The notes under the pieces are model-generated. The model did not search any database. It saw only the letters and a list, made by a program, of their open reading frames with translations, and was not told where the DNA came from. Shown piece by piece: positions 27,065 to 35,499 of a stretch of 47,231 bases of DNA (the first letter of the stretch is position 1; each line of letters opens with the position of its first letter). The position numbers and the translations under genes were made by a program. This DNA is from JAFHCF01 sp048497495 (GTDB lineage Bacteria > Pseudomonadota > Alphaproteobacteria > Rhizobiales > Ancalomicrobiaceae): assembly GCA_048497495.1 (NCBI GenBank), contig JAFHCF010000135.1, positions 1 to 47,231 of the forward strand, written 5' to 3'.

Positions 27065-28888
27065 ATGGAGTCCGTCGTCTTCGGCCCCGCCGGCCTCGAT
27101 CCCCGCGACGACGATGCCTTCCGCGCCCTGCCCTACGCCTTCATGAACGTCGCCTGCGCCGCCGTCCGCTTCCGCCGCCGAACCGGCTGGATCGGCCTCG
27201 CGGCGGCGTCCTCCGATCCGCGCGCCTGGACCTGTCGCATCGAGGCCCGCCCCGGCGTCTACGGCATCCTGCCCGGCCATGTCGCGACCACCGGCGGCAT
27301 CGATGGCGCGGATTTCCGTCTCTTCTACTTCCCGCTCGGCGACGACGAGACGCTCGATCGCCTGCCGCTCGCCGCGGCGCTCGCCCTGGCGCGGATCGGC
27401 GACGCCGATGTGATCCGCGATTTCCCCGCCCATCCCGACTTCGCCGCCCCCTTCGCCGTCGCCACGCTGCGGCTTCTCCTCGGCCCGGCCCATCGCGACG
27501 TGGCGCTGATTCTCGAGGCGGAGGAGCGCCGCCGCACCGTCCTTCCCGACGGGCTCGCCACCCCCGACGGCGCCGCTTGGCTGGTGCCGCCCGGCGGGCT
27601 CGACGAGGATCTGCCGGCCCATGCCATCGCCCGTGATCTCTTCGCCGTCCTCGCCGCCGGCGTCTCGACCGCCGCCGGCGAGGAGCCGGCGACCGTCCTC
27701 GGCTTCGCCGGTCCCGGCCACGCGCGCCGCCGTTTCGCCGACGGTCGTATCGAGACCGAGGTCGACGCCGAGGCGCGCCTCCTCGTCGATGCCGTGGTCT
27801 GGGGGGACGTCGCGGCGCTGCCGCTGCCGGACCTGCGCCGCCGAGCCGATGGCGGCGAAGGGCTCCTCGCCGCCCCCCGCAGCGCGCCGGAGGCCGCCTC
27901 GCGGCCGCGGCTGATGCTCCTCACCGGCTTCCTCGGTTCGGGCAAGACCTCGTTCCTCAATCAGTTCATCGAGTATCACGCCGGCCGCAACGAACTCGTC
28001 ACGGTGATCCAGAACGAACTGGGCGAGCGCGGTGTCGACCAGTTGTTGCTCGAGGGCGACGAGTCGGTGATGGAAGTCGAGGCCGGCTGCGTCTGCTGCA
28101 CGCTCGCCGGCACCCTCGCCCCGGCGATCCGCCGCCTGGTCGAGCGCTTCGGCCCCGACGTGGTGGTGTTGGAGACGACCGGCGTCGCCAATCCGCTCAA
28201 CATGGCCGAGGAACTCGCCGAACTCGACGACCTCGTCGAACTCGACGGGGTGGTGACGGTGGTCGACGCCGCCCGTTTCCACGACGCGCTGGCGGCGAGC
28301 GACGTGGCGCGCGACCAGATCGCCGCCGCCGATACCGTGGTCGTCAACAAATGCGACCTCGTCGACGAGGCGACGCTGGCGGGCGTCGAGGCGGCGATCG
28401 GTGCGATCAACCCGCAGGCGCGGCGGCTGCCGGCGGTGAACGGCCGGGTCAATCCCAATCTCCTCGCCCGGGGCGCCGAGAAGGTGAAGGCGGCGGCGAC
28501 CCCACGGGCCTGTCGCGACCACCCCACCGGCCTCGAGGCGCTGCGCCCGCATCGCCGACGGCCCTCCGGCCGCTTCCACGCCGATCACGGCGGCGACCGT
28601 TTCTCGGTCCGTCGCATCGACATCCCCGAACGGATCGACCGGGCCGCCCTCACCGCCCTCCTCGCCGAGGCTCCGCCGTCGATCCACCGGATCAAGGGCA
28701 TCGTCCGGCCGCTCGACGGCGACGGCCCACGGATCCTGCAGTTCGTGCCCGGCCAGATCGATTTCGCCCGGCCGGAGAAGCCGGTGACCGGCTCGTCTTT
28801 CCTCGTCGCCATCGGTCGGGATCTCGACGATCCGAGCCTCGGCGGCTTCTGGCAGGCTCTCTCGAAAGGAGGCGTCCCGTGTGGGTGA
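27065..28888 (+). CDS. CobW/COG0523-type metal-chaperone GTPase with extra N-terminal domain
   Basis: A 607-residue protein. The GTPase half is typical of COG0523: P-loop GFLGSGKT (288-295), the metal-binding GCVCCTL with Cys342, Cys344 and Cys345, and NKCD (428-431). The last 100 residues look like CobW_C. COG0523 proteins deliver Zn, Co, Ni or Fe to enzymes. Residues 1-280 are an additional domain that I do not recognise; usual family members are 320-450 residues long. It is 138 bp after the Tat-MBL gene and overlaps exbB, so a role in metal loading or metal supply for this locus is plausible. Confidence 0.9.
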   Translation: MESVVFGPAGLDPRDDDAFRALPYAFMNVACAAVRFRRRTGWIGLAAASSDPRAWTCRIEARPGVYGILPGHVATTGGIDGADFRLFYFPLGDDETLDRLPLAAALALARIGDADVIRDFPAHPDFAAPFAVATLRLLLGPAHRDVALILEAEERRRTVLPDGLATPDGAAWLVPPGGLDEDLPAHAIARDLFAVLAAGVSTAAGEEPATVLGFAGPGHARRRFADGRIETEVDAEARLLVDAVVWGDVAALPLPDLRRRADGGEGLLAAPRSAPEAASRPRLMLLTGFLGSGKTSFLNQFIEYHAGRNELVTVIQNELGERGVDQLLLEGDESVMEVEAGCVCCTLAGTLAPAIRRLVERFGPDVVVLETTGVANPLNMAEELAELDDLVELDGVVTVVDAARFHDALAASDVARDQIAAADTVVVNKCDLVDEATLAGVEAAIGAINPQARRLPAVNGRVNPNLLARGAEKVKAAATPRACRDHPTGLEALRPHRRRPSGRFHADHGGDRFSVRRIDIPERIDRAALTALLAEAPPSIHRIKGIVRPLDGDGPRILQFVPGQIDFARPEKPVTGSSFLVAIGRDLDDPSLGGFWQALSKGGVPCG

Positions 28889-29487
28889 TGGAGCAAGGTG
28901 GCCTGTTGATGTGGCCGCTGGCGGTGCTGTCGATCGCCACCCTGGCGGTGGTCTTCGATCGGCTGATCGTCTTCTCGACCCTGCGCCTCTACGACGCCGC
29001 CATGGAGGGCCGCATCGTCGCCGCGGCCACCGGCTGCGACATCGCGGCGACCGCCGAGGCGGCGCGCCACCAGGCCCCGGCGCTCGTCCCCTTCCTCGAC
29101 CGCCTGCTGGCATCCCTGCCGGGACCGGAGAAAGAACGGTCGGTCGCGGTGGCGATCGCCGACGTGATCGACGGGCTCGACCGGCGTGTCGCCTTCCTCG
29201 GCCTGTCGGCCCGGGTGGCGCCGCTCCTCGGCCTGCTCGGCACCGTGCTCGGCATGATCCAGACCTTCTCGCGGCTCGCCTCGACCGCCGGCGTCGTCGA
29301 CATGACGCCGCTCGCCGACGGCATCTGGCAGGCCCTGCTGACCACCGCCGCCGGGCTCTTCATCGCCGTGCCGGCGGTCGTCGCCCATCAGGGCTTCCTG
29401 CGATGGGAGGAGCGGACCGAATTCCGTCTGCGCCGCCTCACCCGCATCGTCGCCACCGGCGAGGCGCCGCGGAGCGCCGTCCCATGA
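28879..29487 (+). CDS. exbB: ExbB/TolQ-type proton channel subunit
   Basis: A 202-residue MotA/TolQ/ExbB protein with three expected spans. GLSARVAPLLGLLGTVLGMIQTF and DGIWQALLTTAAGLFIAVPAVVAHQGF are the conserved second and third transmembrane parts. The GTG at 28,879 is chosen because AAGGAGG lies six bases upstream; an ATG three codons later is possible. It overlaps the CobW gene by 10 bp. With ExbD it uses the proton gradient to drive TonB. Confidence 0.92.
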   Translation: MWVMEQGGLLMWPLAVLSIATLAVVFDRLIVFSTLRLYDAAMEGRIVAAATGCDIAATAEAARHQAPALVPFLDRLLASLPGPEKERSVAVAIADVIDGLDRRVAFLGLSARVAPLLGLLGTVLGMIQTFSRLASTAGVVDMTPLADGIWQALLTTAAGLFIAVPAVVAHQGFLRWEERTEFRLRRLTRIVATGEAPRSAVP

Positions 29488-29903
29488 CCGATCTGCGCCG
29501 CCGCCGCTCCGACGGCGCCATGCCGGACGTGACGCCGATCCTCGACATGGTCTTCATTCTGCTGATCTTCTTCGTCCTGGCGGCGGCCTTCGCCATCCAC
29601 GGCGACGACATCCGTCTGCCGCAGTCCTCGACCGCCCGGCTCTTCGCCGGCAAGCCGATCCGCATCGCCATCGCCGCCGACGGCAGCCTGTCCTTCGACC
29701 ACCGGCCGATCACCGCCCGCGACATCGGCTTCCTCGTCCGCGACTCTCTGCGCGAGGAGAGCGGATCGCGACGCGTCCTGCTCGAGACCGATCGCGATGC
29801 CCCGGTCGGCGCCTTCCTCGCCGTCGTCGACACGATCCGCGCCCACGGCGGCGATCGCCTGGTCATCGCCGCCCAGCCGATCGGGCACGAGGCGCGGCCA
29901 TGA
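29484..29903 (+). CDS. exbD: ExbD/TolR-type protein
   Basis: A 139-residue protein with a single N-terminal span. MPDVTPILDMVFILLIFFVLAAAF contains the conserved Asp (PILDMVF) that carries protons. The periplasmic part runs through RVLLETDRDAPVGAF. Start overlaps exbB and end overlaps the TonB gene by 4 bp each. Part of its sequence (29,790-29,813) recurs at 40,293 in a scar. Confidence 0.92.
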   Translation: MTDLRRRRSDGAMPDVTPILDMVFILLIFFVLAAAFAIHGDDIRLPQSSTARLFAGKPIRIAIAADGSLSFDHRPITARDIGFLVRDSLREESGSRRVLLETDRDAPVGAFLAVVDTIRAHGGDRLVIAAQPIGHEARP

Positions 29904-30412
29904 CCGACGGCGAGCGGATCGCCCTCGCCGTGGTGCTGTCGCTGGCGGTGCACTACTTCGCGGCGCGTCCGCTGCCGGCCTCGACCAGCGCCGACACCAT
30001 CGACCTCGGCGCCCTCGAGGTCGGTTCCGTCGCGGTCGGAACCAGCCTCGCCCCGCCGATCGCGGTGGAGAGCCCGTCGTCGAGCGCCCGCGATGCCTCC
30101 GCCGACGCCCTCGATCAGCGCCTGCAGGCGCGTCGGGCCTATGTCGAGCAACTCTCCGAGGCGATCCACGGCCGCCGCATGGCGCGGTCGAGCGGCGAGC
30201 GGCTCGCCGGCAACGCCGTCTTCGTCGTGGCGATCGGCGGCGACGGTCGCTTCACCCGCGTCGAGATGCTGCGCGGCTCAGGCGAGACGGCACTCGACGC
30301 CGACGCCCGCCGCGCCGTCGAGGCGGCGAGCGGCGCCGTCCAACGCCCCCGCCTGCTCGGCCGCGAACCGCTGACCCTGACCTTCGTCGTCAAGTACCAG
30401 TTCGGCCTGTGA
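29900..30412 (+). CDS. Short TonB-family energy transducer
   Basis: A 170-residue protein with an N-terminal hydrophobic anchor (IALAVVLSLAVHYFAA, including the His typical of TonB anchors) and a C-terminal TonB-like beta-alpha-beta domain (NAVFVVAIGGDGRFTRVEML, then FVVKYQFGL). The usual Pro-Glu/Pro-Lys spacer is nearly absent, so it is unusually short. No TonB-dependent receptor gene is in the window. A damaged partial copy lies at 40,293-40,555. Confidence 0.85.
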   Translation: MTDGERIALAVVLSLAVHYFAARPLPASTSADTIDLGALEVGSVAVGTSLAPPIAVESPSSSARDASADALDQRLQARRAYVEQLSEAIHGRRMARSSGERLAGNAVFVVAIGGDGRFTRVEMLRGSGETALDADARRAVEAASGAVQRPRLLGREPLTLTFVVKYQFGL

Positions 30413-30630
30413 GCCCGCCGTATTCGCCGCGAGGCGAAAAAAGGCGAGCGTGACGCCGTTCACGCCGTGAATCGAGGGTGTTGAAGCCGACTTGCGAAGC
30501 CCACGAAGCCGCACCACGGGTGAAGCGCCACCCCTGTTCGCGACGACCTTCGACAATAGCCTTTCGGTCGAAGCTCGCCCCGAGCAGATCACCCGCGACG
30601 ACGGCACCGTGGTGCGGGATCCGGCGCGGC

Positions 30631-30706
30631 CGATCGACCCCACCGGCTCGCGTGAATTCAACCATTTGGATCGCCGATCGGACTGGAAAGCCCGTGCCTA
30701 TTCACA
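30631..30706 (-). repeat. Dispersed ~75-bp intergenic repeat, copy R4 (inverted)
   Basis: Reverse-complement copy of R1-R3: CGATCGACCCCACCGG, a middle with ATTTGGATCGCCGATCGGAC, and CTATTCACA at the end. It is the most diverged copy and lies about 220 bp after the TonB gene, within the 30,413-31,014 gap. Confidence 0.6.
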
Positions 30707-30837
30707 GAAGGCCTCGAGCTCGGCATGTTTCTCACCGCTCGCTCCCGCCATCGCCCATCTCCTCGACGGAACAATCCGCCAAGGACAGGACCACCCGACT
30801 GCCCGCCCCGACAGGCGTGTCACCGCCACACGCATAC

Positions 30838-30925
30838 CCTGTTCCCTGTTGTGGCTTTTGGGGTGAGCAACCGTTCCCTGAACGCTCCCGGAATCTCCCT
30901 GTTCGCCCGCGCGGGGAAATTCTCG
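30838..30925. repeat. TTCCCTG-rich repeat, diverged copy
   Basis: Contains CCCTGTTCCCTG, GTTCCCTGAACG and CTCCCTGTTCGCC words like the repeats at 533-705 and 38,540-38,723, but lacks the shared 23-nt end. Confidence 0.4.
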
Positions 30926-31014
30926 AGATCCCATCGAAAAGCGGACAATTTGAACGTTGAAGAGGATCGCCGTGGTGATGTCCGGGGCACGGAAGTGGGG
31001 CGCCGCTCTCACAT

Positions 31015-32082
31015 TCAAATCGCCCCTCGGCGGATCTGATCGCGTTCCATCGAAAGGAAGAGGGCGCGGAAATTGCCTTCTCCGAAGCCCTGATCCTCGC
31101 GGCGTTCGATGAACTCGAAGAACACCGGCCCGAGCAGGGGTCGCGAGAAGATCTGAAGCAGGAGGCGGGGACTGCCGTCGCCGGTCGAACCGTCGAGGAG
31201 GATGCCCCGCGCCTGGAGGGCCGAGGCGTCGACACCGTGTCCGGGCAGGCGTTCCTCGAGCATCTCGTAGTAGCTCGCGCTCGGTGCGGTCATCAACGGC
31301 ACGCCGGCGGCAGCCAGCCGATCGACGGTCGCGACGAGATCGTCGCAGGAGAGGGCGATGTGTTGGATGCCTTCGCCGTTGAACTGCATGAGGAATTCTT
31401 CGATCTGACCTTTGCCGCCGGACCCCTCTTCGTTGAGCGGGATGCGGATGAGGCCGTCGGGCGCCGTCATCGCCTTCGAGGTGAGGCCGGTGTATTCGCC
31501 CTTGATGTCGAAATGGCGCAACTCGCGGAAGCCGAAGAGCTTCTCGTAATAGGCCGCCCAGAAGGCCATGCGGCCGCGATAGACGTTGTGGGTCAGGTGG
31601 TCGATCGCCTTCAGGCCGTGACCGACGGGATGGCGGTCGACCCCGTCGAGATAGGCGAAGTCGATGTCCCAGATCGCCCTGCCCTCCTCGAACCTGTCGA
31701 TCAGATAGAGCGGCGCGCCGCCGATGCCCTTGATCGCCGGCAGACGCAGTTCCATCGGACCGGTCGGGATGTCGATCGGCTGGGCGCCGCGTTCGAGCGC
31801 GCGGTTGTAGGCGATGTGCGAATCCTTCACTCGAAAAGCCATGCCGCAGGCCGATGGACCGTGTTCGGCGGCGAAATAGGAGGCAAGGCTCTTCGGTTCC
31901 TCGTTCACCACGAAGTTGATGCCGCCTTGGCGGTAGAGCCGGACACGCTTGGAACGGTGACGGGCCACCAGAGTGAAGCCGAGTGCCTCGAAGATGGGCT
32001 CGAGGACACCCGGCGTCGGGGCGGCGAACTCGACGAATTCGAACCCCATCAGGCCCATCGGATCGGCATCGTCCACGTTCAT
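31015..32082 (-). CDS. hpd: 4-hydroxyphenylpyruvate dioxygenase
   Basis: A 355-residue Fe(II) VOC-fold dioxygenase converting 4-hydroxyphenylpyruvate to homogentisate. MGLMGFEFVEFAAPTPG at the start, AIDHLTHNV and GIQHIALSCDD (the two His ligands), FFEFIERREDQGFGEGNF (the Glu ligand) and the DQIRRGAI end match Pseudomonas-type HPPD along the full length. I start at the ATG at 32,082, with a GAGGGAG ribosome site. It is the last gene of a minus-strand operon after the CoA-transferase and the lyase-like gene (gap 53 bp). No homogentisate dioxygenase gene is nearby. Confidence 0.93.
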   Translation of the reverse strand: MNVDDADPMGLMGFEFVEFAAPTPGVLEPIFEALGFTLVARHRSKRVRLYRQGGINFVVNEEPKSLASYFAAEHGPSACGMAFRVKDSHIAYNRALERGAQPIDIPTGPMELRLPAIKGIGGAPLYLIDRFEEGRAIWDIDFAYLDGVDRHPVGHGLKAIDHLTHNVYRGRMAFWAAYYEKLFGFRELRHFDIKGEYTGLTSKAMTAPDGLIRIPLNEEGSGGKGQIEEFLMQFNGEGIQHIALSCDDLVATVDRLAAAGVPLMTAPSASYYEMLEERLPGHGVDASALQARGILLDGSTGDGSPRLLLQIFSRPLLGPVFFEFIERREDQGFGEGNFRALFLSMERDQIRRGAI

Positions 32083-32135
32083 CGTCGTCACTCCCTCGAA
32101 ACTTCCGACCGCGCGGCGACCATCATCGCCGGCGA

Positions 32136-33320
32136 TCACGCCGGTGTTGCGGCGCCGACCGTGGCCTGGTCCGCGTCGATACCCAATTCCGCGAGCACTT
32201 CACGCGTATGTTCGCCCACCGAGGGGACGTCCAGACGCAACCCGGGGCGACGACCGCCGAGGGTCAGCGGCAGGAGCGGCGCCTTGGCACGCGCGCCGTC
32301 CGGCAGATTGACGTCGACCAGACCGCCGGAGGCGAGTAGATGCGGGTCGTTCTTCAGGTCGCCCGGCCGACGGACCGGCGCGAAAGGGACACCCAGGCGC
32401 TCGAGCGTCGCGGTCAGGACGTCGACCGGCTCGGCGACGATCACCTTCTGGATCTCCGGCAACAGCCAGGGCCTCGCCGCGGCTCGATCGACGTTGGTGG
32501 CGAGACGGGGGTCACCGAGCAGGTCCCGGCGCTCGAAGGCTTCGCAGAAGTCCCTCCACTGCCCGTCGCCGACGATGCCGACGAAGAGCTTGTCGCCGTC
32601 GGCGGTGTCGAAGAGATCGTAGACCGGCCAGGGCCGTTCCTTGCTCGACCACGGCATCTGCGGCTTGCGGGTGACCGCTTCGGCGAGCATCGCCTGGATC
32701 ATCAGGAAGACGTTGTTCTCGTAGAGCGCGGCCTGGATCTCCTGGCCCCGCCCGGAATGCTCGCGCTCGCGCAGCGCCGCCTGAATGCCGATGACACCGA
32801 ACATCGCCCCCATGATGTCGTTGACCGAGGCGCCGGCGCGCATCGGCTGGCCGATCGGACCGGTCATGTAGGCGAGGCCGCCCATCATCTGCACCACCTC
32901 GTCGAGCGCCGTGCGCCGGTCGTAGGGGCCGGGCAGGAAGCCCTTGAGCGCGCAGTAGACGAGGCGGGGGTGATCCTTCGACAAGCTCGCCCAATCGAGC
33001 CCGAGTTCGGCCATCATGCCCGGCCGAAAGTTCTCGATCATGATGTCGGACGAGGCGATGATCCGACGCGCCGCCGCCAGACCCGCCGAGGACTTCAGAT
33101 CCAGGGCGACGCTCTTCTTGTTGCGATTGAAGGCGGTGAAGAAGCCCGAGGCGATGCCCGGCAGGTGCCGAGTGCGATCACCTCGGCCGGTCGGCTCGAT
33201 CTTGATCACCTCGGCGCCGAGATCGGCGAGGATCAGGCCGCAACAGGGACCCATCACCATCTGCGAGAATTCCGCGACCCGAAGGCCGGCCAGGGGAAGA
33301 TCGTCGGTCGCGACGCTCAT
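32136..33320 (-). CDS. CaiB/BaiF-type class III CoA-transferase
   Basis: A 394-residue protein. PLAGLRVAEFSQMVMGPCCGLILADLGAEVIKIEPTGRGD and the RNKKSVALDLKSSAG, DIMIENFRPG and TGPIGQP stretches are hallmarks of family III, with the catalytic Asp expected in ASVNDIMGAMFG. It moves CoA between carboxylic acids. Its start overlaps the stop of the lyase-like gene, so the acyl-CoA it makes is probably cleaved by that enzyme. Confidence 0.93.
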   Translation of the reverse strand: MSVATDDLPLAGLRVAEFSQMVMGPCCGLILADLGAEVIKIEPTGRGDRTRHLPGIASGFFTAFNRNKKSVALDLKSSAGLAAARRIIASSDIMIENFRPGMMAELGLDWASLSKDHPRLVYCALKGFLPGPYDRRTALDEVVQMMGGLAYMTGPIGQPMRAGASVNDIMGAMFGVIGIQAALREREHSGRGQEIQAALYENNVFLMIQAMLAEAVTRKPQMPWSSKERPWPVYDLFDTADGDKLFVGIVGDGQWRDFCEAFERRDLLGDPRLATNVDRAAARPWLLPEIQKVIVAEPVDVLTATLERLGVPFAPVRRPGDLKNDPHLLASGGLVDVNLPDGARAKAPLLPLTLGGRRPGLRLDVPSVGEHTREVLAELGIDADQATVGAATPA

Positions 33321-34276
33321 GTGGCGGTCCTCCGGAACGCGGTGAATGTGCCGGCCCGCAGCACCGCGCTCGGCAACTGGCGGCCGAGGATGCGCTCGGC
33401 GAGGCGGCCGACGTCGATCAGCGCATCGATGTCGATGCCGGTCGCCACGCCGCTCTCCTCGCACAGGAGGGCGAGTTCCTCGGTGGCGATGTTGCCCACG
33501 GCGCCGGGTTGGCCGGCGAAGGGGCATCCCCCGAGCCCGGCCACCGCCGCGTCGAAGCGCGTGACGCCGAGCCTCAGGCCCTCCCAGGCACAGGCGATGC
33601 CGAGACCGCGCGTATCGTGGAGATGCAGGCCGATCTCGACATCGGGCCAACGCTCGCGCACCGCTCCGACCGCCGCGGCGACGCGCGCCGGCGTCGCCCA
33701 GCCCATGGAATCGGCGAGTGTGACGACGAGCGGCCCGAGTTCGGCCGCCGCCGCCACCTCGAGGGCATCGCCGACGGCGCGCACCACCGCCGAGGGGGCG
33801 ACGTCGCCCGAGAAGTTGCAGCCGAAGGCCGCCATCACGATGATCCGCGCGATCGGCAGGCCGGCCGCCAGATGCGCCGTGAGGTAGCCGCGCATCGCCT
33901 CGATCTGGCCGGCACGATCGCGGTTGAGGTTGCGGATGCCGAAGGCCTCCGAAGCGCTGACCGAAAGCAAACCGGCGAGCGCCAACTTGTCGCGAAAGGC
34001 GAGTGCGCGCTTCATGCCGGCTTCGTTGAACCACAATGCCGTGTAGTCGACCCCCGGACGCGTCGTCAGGCCACCGACCACCGCCTCGGCGTCGGCCCAC
34101 CCCGGCACATGCTTCGGGTTGACGAAGGATGCCGCCTGGATGTGGCGCAGGCCGGTGGTCGCCAAGGCCTCGATCAACGCGATCTTGTCGGCCGACGGTA
34201 TCGCCGACTTCTCGATCTGAAAGCCCTCGCGCGGACCTTCCTCGTCGATCTCCACAGCCGCGGGCAGATCGCTCAT
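33317..34276 (-). CDS. Hydroxymethylglutaryl-CoA lyase-like enzyme
   Basis: A 319-residue DRE-TIM-type lyase. The active-site loop is GPREGFQIE, where standard HMG-CoA lyases have RDGLQ; Asp to Glu at this metal ligand is common in lyase-like groups of other specificity. IGLHLHDTRGLG supplies the two metal His and GLGGCPFAGQPGAVGNIATEE carries the catalytic Cys. The ATG at 34,276 is chosen for a GAGGA nine bases upstream; MRIVP at 34,291 is possible. First gene of the operon, divergent from LysR. It should cleave a 3-hydroxyacyl-CoA, substrate unknown. Confidence 0.88.
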   Translation of the reverse strand: MSDLPAAVEIDEEGPREGFQIEKSAIPSADKIALIEALATTGLRHIQAASFVNPKHVPGWADAEAVVGGLTTRPGVDYTALWFNEAGMKRALAFRDKLALAGLLSVSASEAFGIRNLNRDRAGQIEAMRGYLTAHLAAGLPIARIIVMAAFGCNFSGDVAPSAVVRAVGDALEVAAAAELGPLVVTLADSMGWATPARVAAAVGAVRERWPDVEIGLHLHDTRGLGIACAWEGLRLGVTRFDAAVAGLGGCPFAGQPGAVGNIATEELALLCEESGVATGIDIDALIDVGRLAERILGRQLPSAVLRAGTFTAFRRTAT

Positions 34277-34352
34277 CGGCACTATCCTCATCACTACGGT
34301 TCGGGTGGTTTTCAGCTTGTCGACAGCAGTGCCATGTGACAATGATAATATC

Positions 34353-34369
34353 TAGAATTGTGAATTCTA
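34353..34369. promoter_or_regulatory. LysR-type operator palindrome
   Basis: TAGAATTGTGAATTCTA is a perfect inverted repeat with 7-bp arms, containing a T-N11-A spacing, located 28 bp before the LysR gene and about 77 bp before the lyase gene. A related AGAATTCTCAT word occurs near 35,357, ahead of the TRAP genes. Confidence 0.7.
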
Positions 34370-34397
34370 TTTTTCAGGTTGGCTCGGGAAACGCTTC

Positions 34398-35351
34398 ATG
34401 GCGCTCGGTCTCAGGCAATTGCGATACTTCGTGGTGATCGCCGACGCCGGAGCACTTTCGCGGGCGGCGGAGATTCTCAACATCGCGCAGTCGGCGCTCT
34501 CCCACCACGTCGCCGAGTTGGAGGCGGATCTCGGCCTGCGCCTCTTCGATCGACGCGCTCGCGGCGTCGCCCTGACCGCGGCGGGCAAGCGCCTCTACGA
34601 CCACGCCGGCGCCATCATGGCGGCGCTGGACCGTGCCGAGGCGGACGTGCGCACCTTCACCGAGACGGTCTCCGGACCGGTCGCCGTCGGCTTCAGCCAC
34701 ACGGCCGTGGTAGCCATGGCCCTGCCCTTCATGTGGGCGGTCAGGAATCGGTGCCCCGACGTCCACCTCACTCTGGTCGAGGGACTGAGTCCGTCGCTGG
34801 TGGAACGGGTGCTGTCGGGCAATCTCGACCTCGCGGTGGCCTACAATCCGCCGAGGAACGGCCGGTTGACGGTGTGGCCGCTGCTGATCGAGGACCTCTT
34901 CCTGGTGGGGCGACCCGAGATCATCGGCGAGAGTGATGCCCCGATCGCCTTCGCCGACATTCCCCAGAAGGAAGTCCTCGGCCTCTACCCGATCCCCGCC
35001 TCACGCGCCATCATTCAGGCTCAGATCCTGCGCAACCAGATCACGCCCAGTCCGACGCTGGAGATCGACTCCCTCAACTCCATGCGTCTGGCGCTCGAGA
35101 GCGGCCTCGGCTGCGCCATTCTCGCCAAGGCGTCGGTCGGGGCCGAACTCGTCTCCGGCCGGATCCATGCCCGTCGCATCGTCGAACCGGAAATCGAACG
35201 GACCCTCTCACTGATCGCGCTCGCCGATCGCCCGCAGACCCGCGCCTTCGACGAAGTACGACGCGCCGTGATCGAGACGGCGAGCCGCGAAGTGGCCGAG
35301 GGACGGTGGATCGCCCGACCCGGCGACGGGATACCGATCAAATCGATCTGA
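34398..35351 (+). CDS. LysR-type transcriptional regulator
   Basis: A 317-residue regulator. The HTH is in residues 1-62 (LRQLRYFVVIADAGALSRAAEILNIAQSALSHHVAELEADLG) and the effector-binding domain starts near residue 92 (GPVAVGFSHTAV). The style resembles the CbbR/NAC-like group. It lies between the catabolic operon and the TRAP transporter genes, and the palindrome upstream sits where it could control both its own promoter and the divergent one. Confidence 0.94.
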   Translation: MALGLRQLRYFVVIADAGALSRAAEILNIAQSALSHHVAELEADLGLRLFDRRARGVALTAAGKRLYDHAGAIMAALDRAEADVRTFTETVSGPVAVGFSHTAVVAMALPFMWAVRNRCPDVHLTLVEGLSPSLVERVLSGNLDLAVAYNPPRNGRLTVWPLLIEDLFLVGRPEIIGESDAPIAFADIPQKEVLGLYPIPASRAIIQAQILRNQITPSPTLEIDSLNSMRLALESGLGCAILAKASVGAELVSGRIHARRIVEPEIERTLSLIALADRPQTRAFDEVRRAVIETASREVAEGRWIARPGDGIPIKSI

Positions 35352-35499
35352 TTTTCAGAATTCTCATATCATCAAGTTCTATTTGATCTCACGCATGGCT
35401 GTCCGCATGCTCGACGTCACATTGGACGCTCGACCGACATCCGGCGAGACGCCAACCCGCGCGACCAACGACGCGGGAGACGGAGGGAGGAACGTGACG

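Noticed and set aside
30427..30450. Hairpin TTCGCC-GCGA-GGCGAA followed by A-rich bases after the TonB gene, as a terminator
   Set aside because: The run is of A, not T, on the coding strand, and on the other strand the T-run precedes the stem, so it does not fit termination in either direction.
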